DNA from: Spiroplasma sabaudiense Ar-1343
GTDB taxonomy: Bacteria; Bacillota_I; Bacilli_A; Mycoplasmatales; Mycoplasmataceae
Direction of reading: 5' to 3'
NCBI RefSeq assembly: GCF_000565215.1
Contig: NZ_CP006934.1
Coordinates: 806,001-870,000, forward strand
Length of the DNA: 64,000 nucleotides
Shown here: piece by piece, positions 1 to 8,221 of the stretch
Layout: every line of letters begins with the position of its first letter
Numbering within the stretch: position 1 is the first letter of the stretch
Translations under genes and position numbers: made by a program
The notes under the pieces: model-generated
Told to the model about the DNA's origin: nothing
The model's input: only the letters and a program-made list of their open reading frames with translations
Database searches by the model: none

Positions 1-1
1 C

Positions 2-187
2 GAAGAATTTAACTTGACTCTTTTAACAACTTGAGACATTCAAAAACGTCTTTTAGAAAATACACGGGTTGATTTAAATAACGCTAAAATTTCCTTTCAA
101 GAGACTTATTTACCATCTATTTATGCAGTCCATGCCGGGATTGATACATTAGGTTTCATTGCCACAGGTAAAAAATTTGAATATTAA
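2..187 (+). CDS. DegV-family lipid-binding protein, C-terminal fragment
   Basis: Only the last 61 residues are in the window, read in frame 2 with one TGA as Trp and ending in TAA. The end of the protein (LPSIYAVHAGIDTLGF, then IATGKKFEY) matches the C-terminal signature of DegV proteins, where a His-x-Gly segment followed by LG closes the fatty-acid-binding pocket. DegV/FakB proteins present fatty acids to a kinase for phospholipid synthesis, which fits a Mollicute that scavenges lipids. The assignment rests on this short C-terminal similarity only. It is one of two plus-strand genes in the window and meets the tRNA-Trp transcription unit tail to tail. Confidence 0.5.
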
Positions 188-213
188 AAAAACTGGTTTA
201 AAACCAGTTTTTT
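186..213. terminator. Bidirectional intrinsic terminator
   Basis: A 10-bp inverted repeat (AAACTGGTTT/AAACCAGTTT, 190-199 and 201-210) has A-tracts on its left and T-tracts on its right. It can therefore terminate both the plus-strand DegV-like gene and the minus-strand tRNA-Trp transcript. Confidence 0.75.
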
Positions 214-225
214 ACTTTTTTAAAA

Positions 226-301
226 TGGCAGGGGTGACAGGACTTGAACCCGCGACACTCGGATTTGGAGTCCGATGTTCTACCAACTGAACTACACCCC
301 T
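226..301 (-). tRNA. tRNA-Trp (anticodon CCA)
   Basis: A complete 76-nt cloverleaf with encoded CCA. The acceptor stem is AGGGGTG/CACCCCT, the discriminator is G, and the anticodon loop CTCCAAA gives CCA, which reads UGG. It differs from its upstream neighbour at 345-420 in the anticodon (CCA for UCA). It is the second gene of the tandem and lies behind an intrinsic terminator. Confidence 0.97.
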
Positions 302-303
302 AT

Positions 304-330
304 AAAAAAAGACCACATTCTCTTGTGGTC
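304..330 (-). terminator. Intrinsic terminator/attenuator between the two tRNA-Trp genes
   Basis: On the minus strand a 7-bp stem (GACCACA/TGTGGTC, 311-317 and 324-330) is followed at once by seven Ts. It lies between tRNA-Trp(UCA) and tRNA-Trp(CCA), so tRNA-Trp(CCA) should be made only by read-through. From memory, a comparable arrangement is described in Mycoplasma capricolum, where the UCA tRNA is more abundant. Confidence 0.85.
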
Positions 331-344
331 GTTCCTTTTTGAAA

Positions 345-420
345 TGGCAGGGGTGACAGGACTTGAACCCGCGACACTCGGATTTGAAGTCCGATGTTCT
401 ACCAACTGAACTACACCCCT
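345..420 (-). tRNA. tRNA-Trp (anticodon UCA, reads UGA)
   Basis: A 76-nt cloverleaf with encoded CCA whose body matches the neighbouring tRNA-Trp(CCA), but with anticodon loop CTTCAAA, giving UCA. This is the tRNA that decodes UGA as tryptophan in Mollicutes, and it explains the in-frame TGA codons throughout the window. It is promoter-proximal and so is expected to be the more abundant of the pair. Confidence 0.97.
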
Positions 421-421
421 A

Positions 422-458
422 TTTTCAACAAAATAATTATACTTTATTTTGTTGAAAA
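422..458 (-). promoter_or_regulatory. tRNA-Trp promoter inside a long inverted repeat
   Basis: Minus-strand -10 box TATAAT (436-441) lies at the centre of a 15-bp perfect inverted repeat (422-436 and 444-458). The stretch 423-442 is identical to 3239-3258 in front of tRNA-His, so it is probably a conserved stable-RNA promoter/leader element. I see no good -35. Confidence 0.6.
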
Positions 459-473
459 AATCATTAAAAATAT

Positions 474-500
474 AAAAAAACCCAACTTATGGGTTTTTTT
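474..500 (-). terminator. Terminator of the acpP-fur operon
   Basis: Minus-strand hairpin AAACCCA/TTGGGTTT with loop TAAG and a run of seven Ts, four bases after the fur stop codon. Confidence 0.85.
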
Positions 501-503
501 ATA

Positions 504-989
504 CTAAAATTTATCAACTATTTTGTTTTCGCGAGTCATATCCACTTGCGGTTTACCTTCTTTTTTACAAGTATCACACATTCCGTGAGCTTCAATTTTT
601 AAATGGTTTGATGTTAGATTATTTGAGGTACAAATAGTCTTGATTTCATCCAATAAATTTTTTTGCTCTTCTGATTCAGGAATATGAACAACTTTTGCAC
701 ATAAATCACATTTTAAGTGGATTGAACTGTCTCCCAATACCTCATAAATAATATGTTTTCCGTTAAAAGTATTTGCAAAAATTAAATGTTCATTCAATAA
801 CATGTCCAATGTATTGTAAACAGACATTACATTAACCGTTCCAAATTCGCTTTCCACTTCTTTTATAATTGCACTTGCTGATACATGTTGTTTTCTGGTA
901 ATAACCTTAATAATTGATAATCTTGCTCCGGTTAATCTTACACCTTTTCTCTTTAAGGCTTGAACCATTTTCTCATATGTCAAAGTCAT
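504..989 (-). CDS. fur: Fur-family metal-responsive transcription regulator
   Basis: 161 residues. The N-terminal winged helix (about 1-85) contains the Fur-type segments GVRLTGARL and VYNTLDMLL. The C-terminal metal-binding/dimerisation half has two CxxC pairs (CDLC near residue 94, CDTC near 138) that would hold structural zinc, as in Fur, PerR and Zur. Fur proteins repress uptake or stress genes when metal is bound; which metal this one senses cannot be told from sequence. It follows acpP by 12 bases and is the last gene of its operon, closed by the terminator at 474-500. Confidence 0.88.
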   Translation of the reverse strand: MTLTYEKMVQALKRKGVRLTGARLSIIKVITRKQHVSASAIIKEVESEFGTVNVMSVYNTLDMLLNEHLIFANTFNGKHIIYEVLGDSSIHLKCDLCAKVVHIPESEEQKNLLDEIKTICTSNNLTSNHLKIEAHGMCDTCKKEGKPQVDMTRENKIVDKF

Positions 990-1001
990 TTTTTTTCACC
1001 C

Positions 1002-1226
1002 TTATTTTTTCAAATTTTCAATAATTTTTTCTAGTTGTCCAATTGTTTGGATACCTGGTAATTCATCATCAGGAATGGTAAATCCAAGTTTTTCCTCCAA
1101 CTCAACAACTAAATCCATTAGATCAAGAGAGTCTAACCCAAGACTTTTAAACAATGTGTCTTTTGTTATGTCCCCTTTTGCTCCCTTTTGCTTTAAAGCT
1201 TTTTTAATTTCTTCAAAATATTTCAT
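1002..1226 (-). CDS. acpP: Acyl carrier protein
   Basis: 74 residues, the usual ACP size, acidic and helical. The phosphopantetheine attachment site is the Ser in LGLDSLDLMDLV (about residue 33). The protein carries acyl groups for lipid or membrane-lipid remodelling. A GGGGGGCC ribosome-binding site lies inside the end of the preceding gene, whose TAG stop is one base upstream of the ATG, so the two are translationally coupled. fur follows 12 bases downstream. Confidence 0.95.
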   Translation of the reverse strand: MKYFEEIKKALKQKGAKGDITKDTLFKSLGLDSLDLMDLVVELEEKLGFTIPDDELPGIQTIGQLEKIIENLKK

Positions 1227-1227
1227 G

Positions 1228-1707
1228 CTAGGCCCCCCGTTTTAAATTTTTTAAATTGTAAACTCAATGATATTTATAAATTTTGTTTTTACCATAAGAT
1301 ACCTTAATTAAAGTTGGTCTGTCTTTAAAATTAACCTCAAATTGCAACTCTGAGGATTCTGGAATCGGTATTAAATCTAATCATTTCTTAATAAAACTAT
1401 ATTTAAAATACTCTAAATTAAAATAATAATTGTATGATTTTTCGCCATCTTGGATTACTAAAAAATTTAACACTTCATTAATCGAAAAAACTAAATTTTC
1501 AGGAGGCAAGCCTAAGATATCCTCTTGTTCCAAGTTTGATTCTTTTTCTGAATCATGATCAAAAATTAAACTTCTGCTCTCTTCATACTGCATTTCATTA
1601 AAGTGTATCTGTTTAATTATTCCATACGATAAAAACGCTAAAGAAACAACTAATATTGATGCTGTTATAAAAATAACTACAATAAATCATAATTTTCTAC
1701 GACTCAT
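1228..1707 (-). CDS. Hypothetical single-pass membrane protein
   Basis: 159 residues, intact only with TGA as Trp. It starts MSRRKLWFIVVIFITASILV, a positively charged N-terminus followed by one transmembrane helix (about 6-29). The rest is an acidic outward-facing or cytoplasmic domain without a motif I recognise. Its start overlaps the stop of the 456-residue gene upstream by 11 bases, and its stop is one base from the acpP start, so all four genes (3067 to 504) form one operon. Function unknown. Confidence 0.75.
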
Positions 1708-3067
1708 ACTGAGCACTATTTTCTAGTTGTAGAAAATCTTGATAATTGAAGTTATCAATATTAACGAAATGACTGATTATCTCAGGAGTAAACAAAAAAC
1801 AAAACTTATATTGTTTTAATGAGTCTCCATTGTTTATATTATCATATTTATTTAGAAAAAACATATTATAATTGGAAATGATTTTTTTAAAAATTTCACT
1901 TTTTAAGCGAATAGTTTCACCAGCATATAAAATTTTTAAGTCTAAAAATAAGTGTTCTAGCTCATTTGGGTTTTTTTGAAGGCCTTTTGTGCCTTCGTTA
2001 TCATAAGCTTCTCTAACAACATTTAAAAATGGGTCAAAAATTGTTCTATTTGAAATTTTTAAATTATAACGTTTATTCCATCCTAGGGCATCAGAAATTA
2101 AAGTTTCTTTATTTTGAAAATCGACTTTTAAGTCAATTGAGTATGACTGATTTATTTTTTTACCAGTCTCTGATTTTATTTCTGCAATTGCTGTGGGTTG
2201 TTGATTTACAAGAACTCCCTTTTCTATTAAATCATAAAATTTGTTAGAGAAGCCAAAGTTTTTTAAGTCTTCTTTTTTAAATTTTGGATTTGGAATTATC
2301 TGAGAACTTAGCGATAAAATTTTTGTAATTGGCCTTAAAGCAGGATTTGATTCAGGGTTTCAATCGATTTTTAATATTCTAGTGTAGAGACTTTTATAAA
2401 AACCATACTCGTTATTGATGGGATTATATTGCAAATATGCAAAAGCCAAATTTTGATCCTCGCGACTTATTAAATTTCCATCTTTGTATTTATCTTTAAA
2501 ATTAGAGTTTGTATCAATATGGATAAGTCCGTATTCAGTTTTACGCGCTCCATAATCCCTGGTTTCTTTGGTTAGTGAATAATCATCATATGTTAATTGA
2601 TATTGTAATAAATTATGATAGTTTTTTTTAATCAAATCTGCTGGAATTTCTATTTTTTGAAAGCCCTTATAGCCACTATAGCCTTCAGAATCGTTAATAG
2701 TCCAAATAAGATTTCCAAAATCAATTTCGTCTTTTTCGGCTGTCTTAATGACTTCGTTGTTAATCCCATTTTTAACAAGTAATTTTAATTTGACATTTGC
2801 AAGGTTCACTTTATAAGGTTTTTTTGAAGTTTCCGATTTAAAAAGATTGAAATGACTTTCTTTTCAACTCAAATTAGGTCTTAAAAATAAATAGTAAACT
2901 GCCGATTTGCCTTTTGTTTGAATTTGATTTAAAAAGAAAGCATCTAGACTCACCTTGGAACTATTATCTAGTTTTCCAGTAATTGGCTCGATTAATAATT
3001 TTTGTTCCTTAAATATATCATTGGTGATTGGTAATTGGTGCGTTTTTGGATTTTCTAATATTTGCAT
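1697..3067 (-). CDS. Hypothetical 456-residue soluble protein
   Basis: An open frame of 457 codons with two or more in-frame TGA codons. The ATG at 3067 is chosen because GGAGG lies five bases upstream; an in-frame TTG at 3079 lacks such a site. There is no signal peptide or membrane helix. The protein is rich in Lys, Asn, Asp and aromatic residues, with beta-strand-like stretches (for example LKLLVKNGINNEVIKTAE), and resembles the non-motif proteins common in Mollicute accessory loci. I recognise no family. It is the first gene of the operon with a small membrane protein, acpP and fur. Confidence 0.7.
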
Positions 3068-3109
3068 TTTTACCTCCAAGTCTATTTCGGATTTTTCAAA
3101 AAAAAATAC

Positions 3110-3133
3110 AAAAAAACCTAGTTATAAACTAGG
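3110..3133 (-). terminator. Terminator of tRNA-His
   Basis: Minus-strand stem CCTAGTT/AACTAGG (3117-3133) followed by seven Ts, 17 bases beyond the tRNA-His 3' end. It also precedes the 456-residue gene, so read-through could serve that operon. Confidence 0.8.
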
Positions 3134-3149
3134 AGATTAATCTTTAAAA

Positions 3150-3226
3150 TGGGGCGTATAAAGGGAATTGAACCCTCGTATGCTGGAACCACAACCCAGT
3201 GCGTTAACCACTTCGCCATATACGCC
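3150..3226 (-). tRNA. tRNA-His (anticodon GUG)
   Basis: Cloverleaf with anticodon loop TTGTGGT (GUG) and encoded CCA. The extra G at -1 (position 3226) pairs with the C discriminator (3153), the hallmark of tRNA-His. The acceptor stem is GCGTATA/TATACGC. Confidence 0.96.
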
Positions 3227-3229
3227 ATA

Positions 3230-3258
3230 TTTGTTGAATTTCAACAAAATAATTATAC
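3230..3258 (-). promoter_or_regulatory. tRNA-His promoter and leader palindrome
   Basis: Minus-strand -10 TATAAT (3252-3257) is followed by a 9-bp inverted repeat (3230-3238 and 3240-3248) ending three bases before the tRNA. Bases 3239-3258 are identical to 423-442 before tRNA-Trp. Confidence 0.55.
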
Positions 3259-3294
3259 AAAAAATAAGAAATATTTACAAATAAATTGAAAGTT

Positions 3295-4098
3295 TTATTC
3301 AAAAAACTTCATAAATCTTTTTTTATCACTTGATACGATTGTTGTAAATATATTTTGAAAAACAAAAAGTAGCGAAAACAAAGAACTGGATTTATTAAAC
3401 CACAACGGATGGTCCTTATCCTTGATATTTATAACGCAATCAAAATTATGACGATAATTGATGTTAGAATTAATAGTTATAAAAACTACTTTTCCTTTAT
3501 GATTTTTAATCTCGTTGGCAAATGAAATTAGGGTATTATCAGTTCCATAGCACACAAAAAAGAAAACAAAATTATCATCACTATGTTTTACAAAATATTC
3601 TAGTTGTTGATTATTTTCGATGAAAACTGGAGGTATTCCAATTGTGGTCATTTTTTGACTAAATTCTCTTGACATATTGTGGGTTGCATCGGTGCTCACT
3701 AAAACCACAGTTTTTGTTTCAAATACCAACTTTGAAATAATATCATAGCAACTATTTTCAATTATATTATTATTTTGAGTTAAAACATCAGTGATTTCGT
3801 GAAGTAACTTTTGAGAAAAGTTATCATCATTATTAAAAATAACTTTACGATTTTGCTCTTTTTCGGTTAAATAAATCTCACAAACAACCCTTAAGCCACC
3901 ATAACCATCTAACTCAAGATCTTTACAAAAACGCGTTACAGAAGATGGAGAGGTAAGAGACAATTCAGCTAGCTTATTTAGGGAAAATGAATTTATGTAA
4001 TTTAAGTTTGTCATAATAGTTTTTGCAATGTAATTTTTCTTATCATTGGGGTTTTGTGAAATTTCTTTTATTTTCGAAATAATATCATAAACATTCAT
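3295..4098 (-). CDS. MurR/RpiR-family transcriptional regulator
   Basis: 267 residues. The N-terminal RpiR helix-turn-helix (about 30-75) contains LAELSLTSPSSVTRFCKDLELDGY, the family's recognition-helix signature. The C-terminal SIS domain (about 115-250) normally binds a sugar phosphate; VVLVSTDATHNMSREFSQKM and the following segment fit an SIS fold. Such regulators control sugar-phosphate catabolism. It starts 23 bases after the large E2-like gene with no terminator between, so it is probably co-transcribed with it and may regulate it or remote sugar genes. Confidence 0.85.
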   Translation of the reverse strand: MNVYDIISKIKEISQNPNDKKNYIAKTIMTNLNYINSFSLNKLAELSLTSPSSVTRFCKDLELDGYGGLRVVCEIYLTEKEQNRKVIFNNDDNFSQKLLHEITDVLTQNNNIIENSCYDIISKLVFETKTVVLVSTDATHNMSREFSQKMTTIGIPPVFIENNQQLEYFVKHSDDNFVFFFVCYGTDNTLISFANEIKNHKGKVVFITINSNINYRHNFDCVINIKDKDHPLWFNKSSSLFSLLFVFQNIFTTIVSSDKKRFMKFFE

Positions 4099-4121
4099 CT
4101 TTTCACTACCTAACTAATTTA

Positions 4122-7052
4122 TTATCTTACCATCAGTAATTCTGGTTTTTCTAAAATTTCTTTTAGGCAAGCTAAAAAACGACCAGCTTCTGAGGCATCT
4201 ATTATTCGTTGGTCAACAGTTAGACTAATACTCATGATTGCTTTAATTGCTAACTTTTCTGACTCAACAACAATTGGTTTTTTAACAACTTTACCAACCC
4301 CAATTACTGCGGCATTGGGATAAAAAATTGTTGGGGTTGCATTTATTGCTCCAACGTTTCCAAAATTCGCTAGTGTGATTGTGCTACCAGTTGTTTCATA
4401 ATTGAATAGCTCTCCTCGTCTTAAGCGTGCTGTCATTTCTCTAATATCAATTGCTACTTGTTTAACAGACAATTTTTCCACAAATTTTAAAACTGGGACC
4501 ACTAGCCCTTCACTTGTTTCAGTTGCTAAACCAATGTTGTGATAATTTTTAATAATTTGTTGGTTTGAGGAAGAATCATATGATGAGTTAATCTTTGGAA
4601 ACTGCTCTAGGGCCAAAGAAACTGCTTTTGCAATAAATGCAATAGTTGAAAATGCTAAGCCACTTGAGTCAGTTTTTTTCAAGACATGTTTTAACTTTAA
4701 AATGGCTGTCATGTCAACTTCGCTAGAAATTGATAATGGAGGAATGTAGTTTTGACTCAAAAGCATTGATTTAACCGCTGGATAACGAGTTAAAGAAATA
4801 TCCTCGCGTGATTCAAGATTTGCATATTGAGATGCATTATTTTGATTTGGTAAGTTTTGTTTTGGATTTAAATACTGATAATTGCTATTTTTATTTTTAA
4901 ACTGCTCTTGTTCAAAAAGAATTTTTTGTAAATCTTGATTTTGATACAAAGGTTGGTTGGTTAAGGGGTTTGTAAATTGCTTGAATTCTGGTCGAGCTTG
5001 CATAGTTGTGTCAAAATCAGCTTGTTGGTGATTTGTTGTTTGGCTGGCTTCATCTGAATTCGAATTAAATGAATCAAAGGTGCGATAAAATTCTTTCATA
5101 TTAGCTTGAATAGCTTCTTTAATTTCATTTTGAAAATTACTTGAGTTTGTTGAATGGTTCGGGGTAATTGTTTGCATCATATTTTGCATCATTATATATT
5201 GCATCATTTTATTAAAAAATTCATCACTATTTTTTTCAGGCATTTTTTGATTATTGTGGCGCATTGAATCAATAATATCTTCTAGTTTGTCAACTGATTT
5301 TAGTTGATTCTTTAAATTATTAATTTCTTTTTCTAAATAAGTACTAGTTTCTGTGTTTAAATGCAATTGCTCTTCTAGTTTAGAATTTTCTAATTTCAAT
5401 TGTAACAATTCTTGGTTGGCTTTTTCTTGCTCAATTTCACGCTCTTGTTTTTGCTTGTCGACTGTTTTTTGCATAGATTTTTCAGCTTTTTCAACAGCTT
5501 GAGCAATTAAGCGATCGCTTTCAGCTTTTTGTAAAGTTTCATCAGTTGCCAATTTTTGCGCCTTTTGTTTTTGGAAAGTTTCTGGATCGGTTTCTAGGAG
5601 TTTTTCCATTTCATCAAAATCTTTTTCAACATGTTTTGAAAAATTTTGACGATCCAATCAGTCCTGAAAATCGATTTGCCCAGCCTCAGTATCAGTGTAG
5701 TTAACAAATCGTTTAACTCGGCGTCTCTCATCAAATTCTGTAATTTTTTTTAAGAAACGTTCTGGAACATCTTCAATCATAATTGGTAAGGAATTGATGA
5801 AGTCTAGGTTATCAGCCCTCATTTTATTGTCATCATTTTCATCTTGATTTTCACCCATTATTGAACGCATGCGATTTTTAATATCATTTTTTTGACCACG
5901 TGAACCTAAAATTGCATCTCTTCTTTCGGTGTCATACAAACTCGATAGTTTTTTAAAATTATAAGAAGAAGCGCCTTTGTTTTCCTCCATCATTTGCGAA
6001 GGACTCTTATTTGGCATTCTTAAAGTTGAAGCGCCTCCCAAATCATTGGAATCAATTACTAAATCTTCTTCAGTGAAATCTTCAAAATTAGAAGATGGTT
6101 CAGTTTTTTTAGCTGTTCACATGTTATCCCCCTCGAGTTCTTCTACTGTTTTTGGTTTTGGTTCTGGTTTATTTCTAATTACCTTGGGAGCAACAAAGTT
6201 GGGGGCCTCCAATGATTTGGGATCTCCCCCAGAATCATTTAGGCGTTTCATTCGATCATTTATAATATTTCTCATAATCATTGGTCTGCCGTTTGCATCC
6301 AAGCGGTCCATTGCACTTTTAATTTTTTCCTCTTCTGGAATTTCTTTAAAGTCATTTTCTACTAGAAGTTTAGCCTTACGAGCCTCAATTATTTTTCTAA
6401 ATTTTGAAGTCCCTGTTGCAGCATCAATTTCAAATGATTTTGTATCTTTAAATACCTCAGAGTTATTGATTTTAGCAAGCTCTTCATTGCTTACTTGTGG
6501 CTCTTTAGATACAGGAGCGTTTTTTATCGATTCAGCAATATTTTTGCGCATTTGAGCAAATTTATCAAGCCCTGTTTCTTTTTCTATATTATCAAGATTA
6601 ACAGGCTTCTGTAAAATGTCATCACGAGTTGATGAGAATGGTGTTATTGCCATATAGTTTTTGTCATACAAAACTGCTCCTGAAAAATCATCGCGATAAT
6701 CAACTGCATCTTGTAATTTTGATATTTCTTCATCGGGTATATTTATGGGAACTTCAAGAGACTTTTCCTTAGAATTTCGCTTTTTTGAAGCATTTTGGTC
6801 ATCTTCAACTTCTAAATCATCGACTATTTCATCTTCAACTAAAACATTTGCCAAAATACTACCATTCTTAATATTTGAATTTAATTTAATAGTTTTCACA
6901 ATTTGGCCACTGTAGTTTGATTTAATTACAACATCACCTTTGTTTGTTGTTATCAAGGCAAAATCTTCACCAACTTTAATTTTATTATCTTGAAAAAGTC
7001 ATTTCTTTAAAATGCCTTTTGAAGGCAAATTACGCGCCCTTAAATGAACCAT
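4122..7052 (-). CDS. Giant lipoyl/E2-like protein with altered catalytic motif
   Basis: 976 residues, one continuous frame with TGA as Trp at 5658, 6117 and near 6996. ATG at 7052 has AGGAGGGG seven bases upstream. Residues 1-80 look like a lipoyl domain (IKVGEDFALITTNKGD), with the candidate lipoyl-lysine at about K38. Residues 85-460 are acidic, low-complexity and probably disordered; about 480-590 form a coiled coil; 600-740 are Met/Gln/Asn-rich. Residues about 746-976 are a 2-oxoacid dehydrogenase acyltransferase (E2) domain, with EGLVVPVL and TITLANFGNVGA as in true E2 proteins. The catalytic HxxxDG motif is replaced by QRIIDA (Q948, A953), so normal acyl transfer is unlikely. No E1 or E3 genes are nearby. 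A structural or scaffolding role is inference. Confidence 0.8.
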
Positions 7053-7081
7053 ACATGCCCCTCCTAATTAAATACTTTTAT

Positions 7082-7109
7082 ATTATAACATATTCAATCA
7101 CATTGTGAT
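7082..7109 (-). promoter_or_regulatory. Promoter of the E2-like gene with a palindromic operator candidate
   Basis: Minus-strand extended -10 TGTTATAAT (TATAAT at 7082-7087), about 30 bases before the start codon. A 13-bp palindrome ATCACATTGTGAT (7097-7109) lies in the spacer directly upstream, well placed for a repressor. The co-transcribed RpiR regulator is one candidate binder, by position only. Confidence 0.5.
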
Positions 7110-7135
7110 ATAATACACTTTGTCAAAATGAAATT

Positions 7136-7322
7136 AAAAAAAACCTCAATTTGAGGTTTTTAAATTTTATGGAACAAATAAATTTGTTAAATACCCAAAG
7201 TCATCAATTTTGGGCTAATTAATACACGAGTCTAAAAGTTTTGCATAAAGAAGAAACATTGCTTTTATATCAGTTACATATTTTAAAAAAACTCGTAGTT
7301 GTAGGAATTATTATATACAACT
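7136..7322 (-). ncRNA. Candidate structured small RNA or attenuated leader
   Basis: About 186 nt bounded by a near-consensus promoter (7329-7357) and a strong terminator: minus-strand arms 7151-7159 and 7141-7149, then eight Ts. No start codon with a good ribosome-binding site gives a convincing peptide. Internal pairing is extensive: a 9-bp 5' hairpin (GTAGTTGTA/TACAACTAC), ACGAGT with a distant ACTCGT, CCCAAA/TTTGGG, and AACAAA/TTTGTT. Its terminator lies about 85 bases before the E2-like gene on the same strand, so it could also be a terminating leader of that gene. I cannot match it to tmRNA, SRP RNA, RNase P or a known riboswitch. Confidence 0.55.
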
Positions 7323-7328
7323 ACACTT

Positions 7329-7357
7329 ATTGTATGCTCTTGTAATATTAATGTCAA
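7329..7357 (-). promoter_or_regulatory. Near-consensus sigma-A promoter of the candidate small RNA
   Basis: Minus strand: -35 TTGACA (7352-7357), 17-bp spacer, -10 TACAAT (7329-7334), one mismatch from consensus overall. The predicted transcription start is near 7322. No gene starts directly downstream, which is why I infer an RNA. Confidence 0.7.
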
Positions 7358-7448
7358 GATGTTTATAGTAAAATATATAAAATATTTTTTAAAAAGGTTT
7401 GTTTAAGGAAAGATGTACAAATATTTATAAAAACTGATGCCTCTTTAT

Positions 7449-7482
7449 AAAAAAAGACCAAATTTAAATTTGGTCTTTTTTT
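7449..7482 (-). terminator. Terminator of the proline-alanine repeat gene
   Basis: Minus-strand stem AGACCAAATTT/AAATTTGGTCT flanked by seven As and followed by seven Ts, 16 bases after the stop codon at 7499. Confidence 0.88.
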
Positions 7483-7498
7483 ATTTACTAGTTTTATT

Positions 7499-8131
7499 TT
7501 ATACTCTTGCTCTTGAATCAGAATTCTTTTTAGCTTTACTTGCACGTATTGTTTCATCAACTAATCTTTCAAATTCTGCGAACATTTCAACCGATTCAGT
7601 TTTTGGCTCTTCTTTAGGTTCTGGAGCTGGAGCGGGTGCAGCTTTTTGCTCAGGAACATTTACAATTATTGGAGCGGGTGCTGGAGCGGGTGCAGCTTTT
7701 TGCTCAGGAACATTTACAATTATTGGTGCTGGAGCTGGAGCGGGGGTTTGCACATAAACTGTTTTTGTAATTGTTTCTGGTGCAGGAGCTGGAGCGGGTT
7801 TAGGTGCTGGAGCTGGAGCGGGTTGAGGCGGTCTTGGTGGCTGGGCAACAAAATTTGTTGATCCTCCGTTAAATATATCCTCTACGCTTTTTGGTAAACT
7901 ATAATCCATAATAATTTTATCAATGCTATACATGTAATTATTTGAATTTGATCTACCTTGATATCCCATTTGCATTTGAAAAACTGACAATGGTCCAGCA
8001 AAAATATTTTCAGGATAAGTATAGACGCTAATATTATCTGTATAAAATCAACGGCCGTTTGCAAAAAATGGCTGGTAAGGTTGACCAAATGCATTTGGCA
8101 TCATCATACTATTAAAATTTTGTCCGTACAT
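7499..8131 (-). CDS. Proline-alanine repeat protein of unknown function
   Basis: 210 residues. ATG at 8131 has AGAAGGA upstream; TGA at 8048 reads Trp. Residues 1-55 are aromatic, Asn- and Met-rich (MYGQNFNSMMMPNAFGQPYQ). A middle region of Pro-Ala repeats contains two copies of PAPAPIIVNVPEQKAA encoded by a 54-bp direct repeat (7629-7672 and 7683-7726). The acidic-to-basic C-terminus has EMFAEFERLVDETIRASKAK. There is no signal peptide or membrane helix. Pro-rich, N-terminally aromatic proteins of this kind are known among cytoskeletal and adhesion-organelle proteins of some mycoplasmas, but similarity to any one of them is not shown here. Confidence 0.75.
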
Positions 8132-8158
8132 ACATATCCTTCTTTCTTAACTTTAATA

Positions 8159-8167
8159 ATTATACCA
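8159..8167 (-). promoter_or_regulatory. Extended -10 promoter of the Pro-Ala repeat gene
   Basis: Minus-strand TGGTATAAT (TGnTATAAT) about 30 bases before the start codon; no clear -35 at 17 bp. Confidence 0.5.
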
Positions 8168-8221
8168 CAATTTTGAGGCTTTTAGTAGGGTAATTAGCCC
8201 GCTGTCAATCTTTATTAACAA

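Noticed and set aside
5977-6555. Plus-strand open frame of 192 codons
   Set aside because: Antisense shadow of the low-complexity part of the E2-like gene, no ribosome-binding site.
7363-7757. Short open frames on both strands around the Pro-Ala gene and its terminator
   Set aside because: They cross the terminator or mirror the Pro-Ala repeats, and have no convincing start signals.
8172-8206. TTGACA on the minus strand before the Pro-Ala gene as -35
   Set aside because: It is more than 30 bp from the TATAAT; the extended -10 explains the promoter better.
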